Below are positions 40,101-52,700 of a stretch of 64,000 nucleotides of DNA, piece by piece. How positions within the stretch are numbered: the stretch's first letter is position 1; each line of letters starts with the position of its first letter. A program made the position numbers and the translations under genes. Source of the stretch: Fratercula arctica (Eukaryota > Chordata > Aves > Charadriiformes > Alcidae); contig CANTUZ010000005.1 of assembly GCA_947846985.1 (NCBI GenBank), forward strand, positions 55,140,389 to 55,204,388. The letters are read 5' to 3'. Below the pieces are notes generated by a model. That model saw only the letters and a list, made by a program, of their open reading frames with translations, did not search any database and had not been told where the DNA came from.

Positions 40101-43100
40101 GTATAGCTAATTGAGCCATGATGTGCACTATATGTTGAATATAAGCATGGTCGTTCTGGAATCTCAAGTCACTCTCCAGTATTGGTATATAGCTAAAACT
40201 CACAGATGTCTGCTATATTAAAAGTTAACATTTTATTTTCCATATTATGACTCAAGTTTCCCCAGATGTATAAGTAAATGAAACACAGTCCACAGTTCTG
40301 CTGGAGGTTTGGTTTTGTTTTGTTTTTTTCTGTATAGTAAATGCATGTTGGTTTCTGTGTGTGGTATTTTGTAATAGTTCTAGCAAAACAAGAAGCTAAC
40401 AGTACCATGTGTTGAAGGAAATATCTGGAGCTCTTGACTAAATTACTTAGGGTAAGGACCACATGTTACTTTTGTTTAGTGCTGAGGAGTTGCTGGGAAA
40501 TACTGTGAGTAAACTAAACTGGAAAAATACAGATCTTAGCGATTTGTGGTTCCTTCTAATGTTCAGCTTCAGATGCGCAGGTGTTGCTTTTGTTAGATGA
40601 ATGCTGCCTGATTTCTACTGCTATGTAATTCACCTGCATCAAGATTAAGAAACCACTTTTTATTAAATAAGCTTGGAAACAAGATAAATGTATTTTGCTT
40701 TTGTGTAGCATGTATTGCATATCTGTTTTTCTGATGAGCGTTTAAAATGTTTTCTAGTACAATTGGGAGGAATGCATTATCTCTCATATAAAAGCGGTAC
40801 AGCGCTGAAATAGTCCTCCTTAATTTTGGTCAGAATGAACAAAAGTGTCTGTGTTTATTCCTGCCTAATGCATCACAAATCTGCTGACATGCTAACCTTG
40901 GAGTCTTGGCTGGCGGTAATCAGGCCTGTGCACCGGCAGGAAAGATGTACCTAATGCACTCCATCAGTGCAGTTTGCATATGGAAGTTCTCACAGGGGAG
41001 CTGCCCTGTGCCAGCTGAGGGTTACCTGCCCACTGCAGTTATTGTATGTAATTATCGAACCAATCTGTTCAGCTCAGCAGGGTTTAGATGGTAATCATGA
41101 AGCAACACTTTGGAAAGGAAAGATGTAACGCACTCTCCCCTTCTCCCATAAGCTATGTGAAGTTGTAGCCACTTTTAAAGCTGTATTAGTAAAGCTCTGG
41201 TCTCACACAATTAGAAAAAAAAAAATAAAAAAGGAAAAGGTAAACTCTTCCAGTGTTCATCAAAGTTATCATCTGTTTCTGATACAGATACAGGTCAACT
41301 CATCCTTTGCAAAAATCATATGGCTTTAAAAAAATAATCTTTCCATAACCACCTTAAGAATACTTTGCAATAGTAAGATTAATTGTAATACACAGATAAT
41401 AACATTTCTATCCATTTAGAGGTTTTAAGATAATGTACCTTGAATAGAGTTCAGATTTCCCAAGTACCTCTCTTTGGAACAGAACCCGTAGTTGCTATTA
41501 GAAAAAAAAAATAATGTACTGTCAGTGGGTGTTAGCTACTTTTAAGCTGTGCAAAGAAAGCCTTAAGAAGCAAGGATCCAGATAAACTTGAATTTAATGA
41601 TGTGTAATTGCTTTTAAAAAAGCAATTAACATCAACTTTGGGTAAAATGTTTTTCTGTGTTCTTTAAGATTTTTCAGATTGCTCTTTTTGTAACAGTTAT
41701 TCAATGTAAATGAAAAAAACCCAGGTTTTGATCATAAAAACTTATGTTTTCATATATTAAAATTTCAACCCCTAATGTTATCTGCAGATAGGGGAACTGA
41801 ACTTTTAAATTGTCTACTGCCTAGTATTCTTGCATTAATGTATGAATAAATTTTCTCTACAACTGGAGACGTTTTGCAACATATGAAGACATAATGCTTA
41901 AAATTGGGGAATACCTTGTGAGATAAGATATTTTTCTACTTTGTGTGATCTTTTCTGCTCTTGAATTTAGTTGTGTTCCTCCCCCTGCCCCTTTTTTTTT
42001 CCTCCAGAAAAAAAGAAAGGCAGCAGCTGCGACCCATGAGAGCACTGAAGCAGAAATGGAAGATACAGGAAGTCCAGAAATAAAGAAACCTGCTTCTTCC
42101 AGTAAGTTAAAAGATCGTTCTCACAGTCGCATGTACTGGTGTGGTAGGTTAACGCTGGCCAAGGGCCACACTCCCACCCAGCCACTCACCCCCCTCCTCA
42201 GTGGGACAGGAGGAGAAAATAGAATGAGAAAGCTCAGGGGTCGATACAAAGATGGGGAGATTGCTTACCACTTACTGTTGCAGGCAAAACAGACTAAACT
42301 GAGGAAAAGCTAGTTTAATTTATTGCCAATTAAAATAAATTTGGGTAGTGACAAAGGTAAACATTAAACCAACATCTTTACTTCCCCTTCTCCCAAGCTC
42401 AACTTAACTTCCTCACTCTAGACTCCTCTACCCAACTCCCTGAGCGGTGCAGGATCATGGAGTGGAAGCGCGTTTTGGTCAATACACAGCATTTTCTCTC
42501 TGCTGTTCCTTTCTCCTCACATTTCCCCTGCTCCAGTGTGGGCTCTCTCTCTTAGACTGCAGTCCTTCAGGGGGAAAAAAATGTGCTCCGGTTTGTTCAG
42601 GAAATATCAGTCTGATCCAATGTGGGGTCTCCCACGAGTTGCAGGGGATATCTACTCCATGCTGGGTCCTCTGTAAGCTACAGGGAATATCTGCTCCAGT
42701 GCTGTGGAGCACTGCCTCCTCCTCTGACCTTGGTGTTCCCTCTGCTGTTTTTCACTCTCCTTCCCACACCACCACCTCCACCTCTCCAGTGGTTTTTGCC
42801 TTCTCTTAAATGTTTTTGTAGAGGTGCCACAAACAAGATGGGCTCAACTTTGGCCTCCGGTGGGTTTGTTTTGGATCCAGCTGGAATGGGCCGTCGGGCA
42901 CAGATCAGCACCTGGCCTCTTCCCAAAGAGGCCACCCCTGTAGTTAACCCCAGCTTAGCAAAACCCTGCCACGTGGCCACATATACCCAGTGCAGCCATT
43001 TACCTTTAGCAGTTCAAGTGCTTTTTATCTTTCGTAATTTCTTTTTAGATTAAATTGAAACACTTAAGCTTTCTATGTAAGAAAGGTATACTGTCCGATT

Positions 43101-46100
43101 TTATGCTGCCTAAAGCTGGTAGAATTGCTAGGTGATAAAAATTGGTTGTTGCACCCTGTTCTTTTGCCATCATTCGTTCTCTCCTCCATTCCCATTTTTG
43201 TCCTTCCATCTTGTCCAATTCACTGTCAGAATATGCTGACTCCTCAGGACTTCTTCATCACAGTTAAGCCAGGGGCTTCCAAAAGCGAGTATATTTAAAG
43301 TCGAGGAAAGGATCACCTATAAGGATAGAAAATGCTGAAGCTACATTTCAAATAATTTGGCATAGTTTCAGCATTGTCTGGAAAAAGTCACAGACAGGTC
43401 GATAAAGTAGGATTATTTTAAGTCCAAGATGAAAAATTTTCAGTAGATCTGTATAGGGTAAGCTTCTGGTGAGTGTCCAGTCAAACTGTTTTATGGATCT
43501 AACCTTCTAACTCCTTCATGTCAATGTGAACTGAATTCAAGTAATTGCAAAGATGTTTTTCTTAAAGAATTTTTGATTCAGACTTTTAAGTAAAAGACCA
43601 GATGTTTCCATGGTCAAGTAGTCTAAAAATAACAAAAGAGTAGCACTGGAGTCTATTCCAAAACAAATCTGCTTTTTTAAAAAAAGGCTTGATGAAGGAG
43701 TATGGCAGGATGGGAAAATGTAACATTTCAAAGACCGTAATATTATTGGTAAGTTATGGATTTACCCTAGTATGTTTACTCAAACAGCATGGTACAAAGT
43801 AAAAGTAATTAAGCTAATGTTCATAGAATCATAGAATGGTTTGGGTTGGAAGGGACCCTAAAGACCATCTAGTTCCAACCCCCCTGCCATGGGCAGGGAC
43901 ACCTCCCACTAGACCAGGTTGCTCAAAACCCTGTCCAGCCTGGCCTTGAATACTTACAGGGATGGGGCATCCACAGCTTCCCTGGGCAACCTGTTCCAGT
44001 GCCTCACCACCCGCATTGTGAAAAATGTCTTCCTGATATCTAATCTAAATCTGCCCTCTTCCAGTTGGAAGCCATTCCCCCCCTGTCCTACCACTACATG
44101 CCCCTGTAAAAAGTCCCTCTCCAGCTTTCTTGTAGGTCCTAAATGTTATTCCAGAAGGTGACACTGCTCTCTTCATTTTCATCTGTTGACATTATAGAAT
44201 TCTGATCATTAAAATCAGTGATTATTTCTCTTACTTGAAGGCCTTTTGAATTGTTGACTTCAATTTATTATGAATTTTCTAGTCTGTCAGTGGCTGACAA
44301 AGTATTAATTAGATCATACTTTCTTTCAAGGAAATACAGTTATCTGATATGATACTGATGTTTATTCATTGTTTTAGCAGTTTAAATTTTATTTAAGACC
44401 TTCTAACAAAATGTTTAATACAGCTGACTGTTTTCTGGTTGTGATTTGATACATATTAGCAGAATATACTTTTCATTTTATATTATATATTATACATTAT
44501 ATTTCTTTTTTCCTGGGATTGTAGATTGAAATTCTCATAGGTAGAGGTGAAAAAGGAACTTGAGGAACTGCAGTCCCAGTGGTAGCATCAGCCTAAGTAA
44601 AGGTATTTGGGAGGATATATATATATATTTTCAGCATCCAGTGGTTAAAATGACTGATGGACATAAGCTTAAATTTAAGCCTCCTCTTGCTAAGTCAATG
44701 GAGTTACAGGTGAAATGATTCTAATTTCACTTCCTTATACTACCCAATCTAATGAATATCAAGTGGGGGGAGCATATCAAATGATTTCAGGTGAAAAGTG
44801 ATACATGTAGTTACTCATTTTCTTCTCTCCAAATTTGGAATTAAAAACTTTACCACTTATTACATGATTCATAAATCTGTGTTGAAGGAAAGGGCAACTG
44901 TATCAAAATTGTACAATTTTGAAACTGTTGATAAATTGAAAATAGCTGATTATTATAGAAATACTTAAAACTGTTTCCAGATCTGACTAGTTTTATGTTA
45001 CCCACGGACGTGTTTCTCCATTATGTGATTAGTCCTGGGACTAAAAAAAAATCCTGAAGTTTACTGTCCAGTAAAATGGATAATTTCTTGATACCTCTTA
45101 ATTGTAGAAATTGAACTTTCGTCATACAGGAACATTTTAAAAGTTCTCAAAATGCTATTTTATTGGTTTATAAAAGGGGATAAATATGGCCAGACAGTGG
45201 TTACTCTTCAGGTGTTCAAACAACATCCCATGAGTATTTGGATGTAATACAGTTGCAAGAAGATGCATGCAGCCTCTTGCTGTTCAGCTAATCAGCATTA
45301 ACCGCATCTGACTATGCAGTTTGTTTAATCCAGTCCAAAAGATAAGTTGTCCCAAAAAGCTCCTGATCAGCTGGGCAGCAGTTTGAGTACACCAGGGTGC
45401 TCGGTGGCTCCAGGGACGCTGCCAGTAATGAAATTTGCTGCTGCTGAGGCTGGGGAGCCCCCAGGCTTGGTGGAGGAAGAACGAATAGCACTGAGAAGGG
45501 ACGGGCATCTTGAAATTCTTGTTCTTGGCTCCACTACCCCTGGTTGTTCTCAGTGTAAGAGTGGCCGCTTCAGATGAGTTCAGTAAAAGCCATCTCTTTC
45601 AGTCATGACAGCCCTCAGTGTTTCTGGAGCTGTCAAGCAAGAGTGTTAGACGCTTCTTTTTAGAAACAGGATTTCAGAAAGCCCTCAAGAAACAAGCTGT
45701 GTTGTGCTACCAAAATAAGATGCACAAAATTTTGTGGAGTTCTTAAATTGTCTTTTATTGAACTTAGCATGTTATCACTTTCCTCTTTTTTGCCTGTGAT
45801 ACTGGAACCCATATGCTTTCCTGGAAGCTGGAATTTTAAGAAGTACCCTTCTCAAGGTAATATGGATGATGTTGAAGTATATTAGTCAATGTCTCTCCAC
45901 CAGCAAAAATGCTATCAGAAGAGATGATTTCTATTTAAACAAAAAGTGTTTTTTTCACACTGTTACAGCTCCATTTTCAGTATTAGCTGCCTTCGTGTAT
46001 GATAGTAAAATATACAGGCTTATAAGTGATGATACTGTTAAAGCAGAATACCAAATTTTGGCATACGCTGTATGTATCCACCAACGCTTCTGCAGGGGTA

Positions 46101-49100
46101 TACTGTATAATATTAATAGGACTCATATGCTTATTTTTAATCAGTTTGAATGGAATAGGCAGCTAATATGGGCAACTTCAGTGAAAATGGCGTAAGTGCT
46201 GTAAAAGCGTTTCATGAGAATTTGCAAATAATCCTAGGTTCAAAGCTACCAGTACATATAAAGCCTCTGCCACTGGCAGTTTTCTTTAATCTTGAGGTTG
46301 ATGAAGATTGGGTTATAGAAATACAGATTTTTATTTTTTTTTAGAATAGAATTTTTTTGCACCAGCCTTTTTTATTTTCTGTTGTGATTTTTTTTTTAAA
46401 AACAGTTTTGGGGTTTATTAATTGGGACAGTATAGAGAAATTCTAAAGTAGACGTGACAATGAAAGTACTGTATTTTTAATGTGCTTTTTTTAACAGTCA
46501 GTACTGCTAGGGGTAGGAATTGTGCATGTCTATATTGGTGGATAGCATCTAGCATGGCAAGGCCTTAACTGAGGTCTTTGGTTACTCTTGCAGTATAAAG
46601 AAAGAACTATGTGAACAGCTCCGATATGAAAACAGTCATATTGATGGATCAGTTAGAAGGCATTTCAAAACAGAGGTTTAATAGTATTTCTCAATTAATA
46701 GGTACTTAACTTTATGTTTATTTACATTGCATGGCTTTGCATAAATCAGTATCTGGGTTATTGTCTTGGAAATCTTTTTTTTCTTTAATCAAGCAAGATT
46801 TATTACTTAATGTTGGATTGAATCTACACTTAGGCTCATTTTTATATTTAGAGAATTATTGGCCTTGTCATGAAGCTTTAGGAGTGAGCAAATCATAGGT
46901 TTTTTTGAGCTTGTTTATGGTGCCACTTGTTACTTTCTACTCCATAGCAATGCCCACATTATAGGTGATTTCTACCTCTTAATTTTATACCCTAAACCAA
47001 ACATTTTCAGCAAAACCTGTACTGTACAATAGTTCTAATTGACTGTTATTCATCTGTTCCTTCTTGTGAAGGATTTGGCTGGTATCTGTAACAGACTCCA
47101 GGAGTAAGCGGGTATTAGTCTTAAAACAGTGTATCTGTCTCCGTGGCCAGTAACTGAAAGATCTGTCCCTTTCTGTGCCATTCTTAGCCTTCCCTTTCCT
47201 GTCTCATGAACGTTGCAAGTTAAATGTATGAGACTTACATGATCTGGTTTTAGAAGTTAAAAGCATGCGCTGCTATGTTGTATCTAGAAATTAGCAGGAA
47301 GATTCAGGTTTTTAGAGCAGAGAAATGCTGTGCTCAGGTGTCAGAAATACTGACAAATTCGCTTCTGTATTTTGCATTAAGTTTATTCAAACATGATACG
47401 GCATTTTTTATGGCCTGCCCCAAAATTGTTTGAGGATCTTCAAAAGATATTTAAATTAGAAGAGGTGTGGTAGGAGGTGATTTTTAAGTATGAAGATCCT
47501 TAAATATTATGGGGTAGGGAGATTAAAATAAATTAGATATAAACCAAATATCTCTTTGCGGTTCTTCTTAGTAATGGTTTTCCTTGACAATTTGCAGGTG
47601 ACAAATTCCCTGAGAAGAACCTTGAACATGTGCCGCTTATAATAATAAAGAGATAAAATTAATGTCCAAGGTGTAAAGTATGGAGCGTTCCTGTTTACTC
47701 TTGTGTCTGCTTAGAACACAGTTTTCTACTTAGTCTTCCTTTATATTTTAAGCTTATTTCTGTACAATCTCTTCAGAACACTTCTGGCACTTAAACACAT
47801 TTAAAATGTAAATACATTTAAGTTCCTTTTTACACTTTGTGGGACTTTCTTGTGTTTGCTGCTAATAAAAGATATTAAGTTGAAACAAAACAAAAAACCT
47901 TCTGAGGAAAATTTTCCATGGGGTAGGGTTTTGTATAATGACTTTACAGGTGGAACAAAATAATTTAAGAATAAAAGTGATGTCAGCTTTTTTGTTGTTC
48001 TTCTATGACCTGAAGATGTATTGCAGTGTGCAGAACAAGTGTTGGAATTCAAACTCAGATAGCAAATTTGTAAGTGAAATTTTTCTACAGGAAAGAAAAA
48101 AACCCTGTACTTCAGTGACTCAGACTTTTACAGGGAACTAACGTTTTTTCAAGATTGCAAGTAATATATTTGAATTAAACTTTATTCTTCCTGCACATCG
48201 CTGTGGCGGAGAGTGGGGCTATTTTTAAACACATGCTGCATGTCACTACTGATTTAAATGTGTATATACAATTGTGTTTTGGAATGTCTTCAGTAAAGCA
48301 ATTTTTGCAAACTGAAGTCAGTTTCAGTTTTATCTGGAACAATTTTATACTAAAATTTTTAAAAGAACAGTCATAGATTTGATGACATCTTTAGGAAATA
48401 CACAGACATAAAGTCATCGAATAATACATTCTTCTGTCCTGATGTTTTTCCGTATTATTATATGGAAATGTATTGGCTTTTTTGGTTAAAGGAAACAGAG
48501 GACTTGGAAGAACAGAGTACCTAAGGCCAAACCCCATCCATAACTCTACAAACTTTTTCTTCTCTCTCATCCCCTCATATATTTCCTGGAATTCAAGTCT
48601 GTGTTTCCATTCTTCATATTTGTGAATTTTTATAGAGAAAAGAACTGCGGAGAAAAAAGAACAAGCCAACTAACCAAAACTATTTCTTACCCTTGCAGTT
48701 GCTTCAACAGCCTTCAAAGTACCGAAAAATTTTTGATTGAGAAGTGTTACACTATAAGGTTTTATCAGCTATGCAGAGTTCCAGGGCAGAGTGGGGAAAG
48801 GGCTTGTCAGAGGACTACGCACTCTGCCTTATTTCATCTTCTCAAAAGAAAAGTAGCTCTTCCTTGGCACCATATTCAAACTGCCCAAACTGGTTTGAGA
48901 ATGGTAGACTAGGGTGATGCTTAACTGTCATTAAATGCTCCTCAGCCTGACTTCGCTCCCCATTCGGTGTTTCCAGCTGGAGTCTTTCAGCTTCCAATGC
49001 TATTCTTTTTTGCTTATTCCTTCCATTTATAAAAAGCAATTGTATGGGTTCCATTCTCTTGTTTTGCCTTTTCAGTTTGATGATTGTAGAAGCCTTTTAA

Positions 49101-49671
49101 GGGGCAGTTGAAGGAAAAAAAAAAAAAGTCTCCCAGGGACCCATCCACCAAAATGACTTTATTTGATGTGATCAAAGACAAAAGTGATACTGTGGTCAGT
49201 GGAATAATTTTTAAGAACTGGCAGTCCTAAATTTGTCTCCTTTGGAAATTACAAGTCCACAATTAGTTACTTAAATTAGTAACAAAGCATATTCTTGAAT
49301 TAATTTATTGCACTAAGATCTGATACAGTGGCATATGCAAGATCATATCTAGTTGACTATGGCGAGTGGTGTTAGGTCTCTCTCATGAGAGAGGTGGCCC
49401 TCTTGTTCCTACTTCATCACTTCCCAGCTTAACTGTGGCAATTCAGAACATGTGGCATGAAGTTGCCAGTATTAATGATATGTCAGTTCTGTCATAAGTG
49501 TCCTGCTGTGGCACACTGGGTCTCCATACAGAACTGATGTAGTCTCCATCTATGTGGAGACTAGTCTGAGAGCATCTCTTCCAGAAGCCACTTGAGAACT
49601 CTCCACCACATGGTCCAGCACTCCAGATTTATTGACCTTTGTTTCTTAAAGAGATAAACATATAGCAAAGT

Positions 49672-49702
<31 letters not shown>

Positions 49703-52700
49703 TTATGCACACATCCACACACAGATTATTGTTTTTACGAAAAAACTGTGTCTGATTAATGTACTCGGCTGCATGTGCTGCTTTTGAGGGCGAAAGATGT
49801 TAGCTGTGGTGTTTAACGATAATTACTACAAGTCTAGTTGAAGAGCTTGCATAGACTAGAATTGTTGGAACTCTTCAGAAATTATAGAGAGATGGGCATG
49901 TATTCAGTCTTTGTCAGGTGTATAAATACACCTGACAAAGGTGTATTTTATACACAATTTTATACACCTTTGTCAGGTGTATAAAAACCCTCTCCTTTGC
50001 TTGTAATAGCTTTGTTTGTGTCCTGGTTCGGTGCTGCCCACACAGGACTTCTCCTGATTTCAGAAACAGAATTGATATTTCTGCCACAAGAGAAGTTTGT
50101 GAGGAGGGGGCAATGTCCGTTATTCAGCATATACAAGTGATGCAGTTGCTAACCTCCAGCATGCCTGCCACTAGATATTTTTCACTTACCTGATGTTTGC
50201 CGAGAGTCTAAAATCTGTATGTAGGGCTCTTTTCAAATATTCTAGCCTATGATGTAACCTAGAAGTCACCATTAACACCTAAATCATACCTGATTTCATC
50301 TGTTGGTAGCTGTGTTTTCATGCTCAGAATCTCTCACTGTCCTCATTCCCATCAAAGCAGACAATTAAGTGGGAAACTCGGGACTCTGGAGTCTGCTTAT
50401 TTTTACCAAAGGAACCTTTGTCATTTTATAGAAAGTGTCATTTTTTGACTCAAGTACAGTTTTATTTCTCTTACTCATAAGACTCGTGTGTTTCTGGAAT
50501 GGTGTATGTAGAATCAGAGAACAAGATGAGAAGGGACATCAAGAGGTGATCTGCTCTATACACCAGCCTAAGCACAGGCTTATCTATCTACATCTGTTAA
50601 TCTTGATACATGCCAATATTTTCTCTTAAAACCCCTATGAATAAGATTCTAAAACATCCCTGGTCAACACCACTTGTAATATGTAACTATCCTTAGTACT
50701 AAAAAGGGTTTGATAAGGTGGAGTATTTTCTTTTGACATTTTTAGTGCCTAATATGAATTTTCCGTAAGTTTATTAGTTGTCCTATCCACTGTGGACATG
50801 AAAATCGCTCTCATTTTATGCAGCAACTTTTTGCACATTTGATGAGTACAAAAGGCTGCACCATCACATCTCTTCCTTTTTTTTTTTTTTTTTTTCCTTT
50901 CTTCAGATAAACTGGTTAAATTCAATTATTCAATTCCTTTTTTGGGGTTTTGGGTTTTGTTTGTTTGGTTTTTTGTTAGAGTGCCAGAAACCATGATCAC
51001 CACTCCTGATTTATTTTTTTATTTCCATCTTTCCCAGAACTTTGTTGAAGGATAGAGCCCAAAACTATACACAGTACTGCTGAGTCTCTTTTGTAAAGTT
51101 GCTTTATAATACTATTTACATGGCGAGAATCAGATATCACAGTCAACTTGTCTAATAATTCCTCTAGAGCCTGTGGGACTCTTTATGCCTCTGCTGAACT
51201 TTGTTCCAGTCCCAAAACAAGCTGTGCAGTGACACCATCTGGTTTATTTTTGCCTATATAATTCTTCCTCATTTAAATTGCTGTTTCATCCTAATTCAGT
51301 TTCATCTGCTTTATAAAAACCCTCTCCTTTGCTTGTAATAGCTTTGTTTGTGTCCTGGTTCAGTGCTGCCCACACAGGCCTTCTCCTGATTTCAGAAACA
51401 GAATTGATATTTCTGCCACAAGAGAAGTTTGTGAGGAGGGGGCAATATCCGTTATCAGGCTAATTTTGAAAATGCAGATTAGCTCTTTGGTACAGAAGAC
51501 CTTCAGTTCTGAAATACCTGCAAACGTTGAAGCTAAACACGGGTTGAGAGCAGTCATTCTAACATAATTAACTTAATCAGATAGTTTAAGAGCATATTTC
51601 TGCTGCTTAAGTTTGAAATTTTGAATGAAAGAACCAGACAAGGATTTTTTATTTTTTTCCTTTTTGTTATGATTCACTTAGAGGTTCTCCATGATCATGG
51701 TTTGTTTAGAAAAGCCTCGAAAAAACTCATTAATGCAATAAAGATAAAGGAAAAATCAGAGACAGGGCAGGTCTCTAATGTTTGGTGTTCCAGCATGGGC
51801 AACAAGAAATGGGTAAGCTCTTACTGAATTAGGAATTAGTAAGCTTCAATTACGTGTATTGTTTGTGAAGATCATGAAATGCTACAGTTCTGAAATAAAA
51901 ACATGAAAAGCTCATAACTCATTTATTTTTTTTCTATAAACTAATACCTGTAGTATTTTCCTACCTAAGGTCATCCATCATTTTCATATCGACAGTCTTT
52001 CTGATAATAGAACGTGAATTTGACCTGTCATTGCAGCATTTGGTTATACAGTCTAGGATTAGATGAGAAGTTACCTCAGTCAAAACCGGTGAAGATTAAT
52101 GAAAGGGAAAAGGATCGGGTTATTGTTTTCTCTTGAAGAGAAAACTGGTCATTCTTTGCTTTCTGTTGCAACACAAAGATTCCAGAAAAAATCCCAGGAA
52201 GGACAGAGAGAGGAAAACTGTTACAGTTCATGCAGCTGGTAGGATAACCTGGCCTACCTACCACTAAGGCTACTTAATTTGAAAACTCAGAAGACACGTC
52301 TGTTGCTAGAATTCACAGTTACAGTAGCTGAAATATATTGTGGCTTTGAAAAGTATAAACTAATTCTTGCAGATGAACCAGAATTTATCTGGGAGAAGGA
52401 ATGATTTATGTAGTTAAGTTACTACTTTAGTTTCTGATACCTGCTTGTATAGCTTTTAGCTACCAGTTCTTGTAAGGGTACCAGAATAGATTTGATTTTT
52501 ACATAGCAGTTGGGGAGGTGGTGTTTTGCCAGAACAGATCTTTCATTGATAAAGCTGCTCTATCGCCAGAGCTGTCCGTTGGGGTTTTTTTTTTAAGTGA
52601 TTTATTAATCAAAGATGTATTGTCTGACAAAATCTATTTGTAGTTTTATGCTGAATGCAGCAAATGCTTTTGGACAAAAAGGGAACAAGAATATTTTTTC

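Noticed and set aside
42447..43053. Open frames of 100-143 codons on both strands
   Set aside because: They lie inside the solo LTR, overlap each other and are Pro/Gly/Ser-rich from its GC-rich repeats.
46600..46690. Extra VRK1 exon in intron 12
   Set aside because: The local frame is short, has no VRK1 similarity, and exons 12 and 13 already join in phase.
49980..51455. LTR pair of a small retroelement
   Set aside because: The 144-bp copies lack TG...CA ends and target duplications, and an old CR1 fills the interval. A replication duplication fits better.
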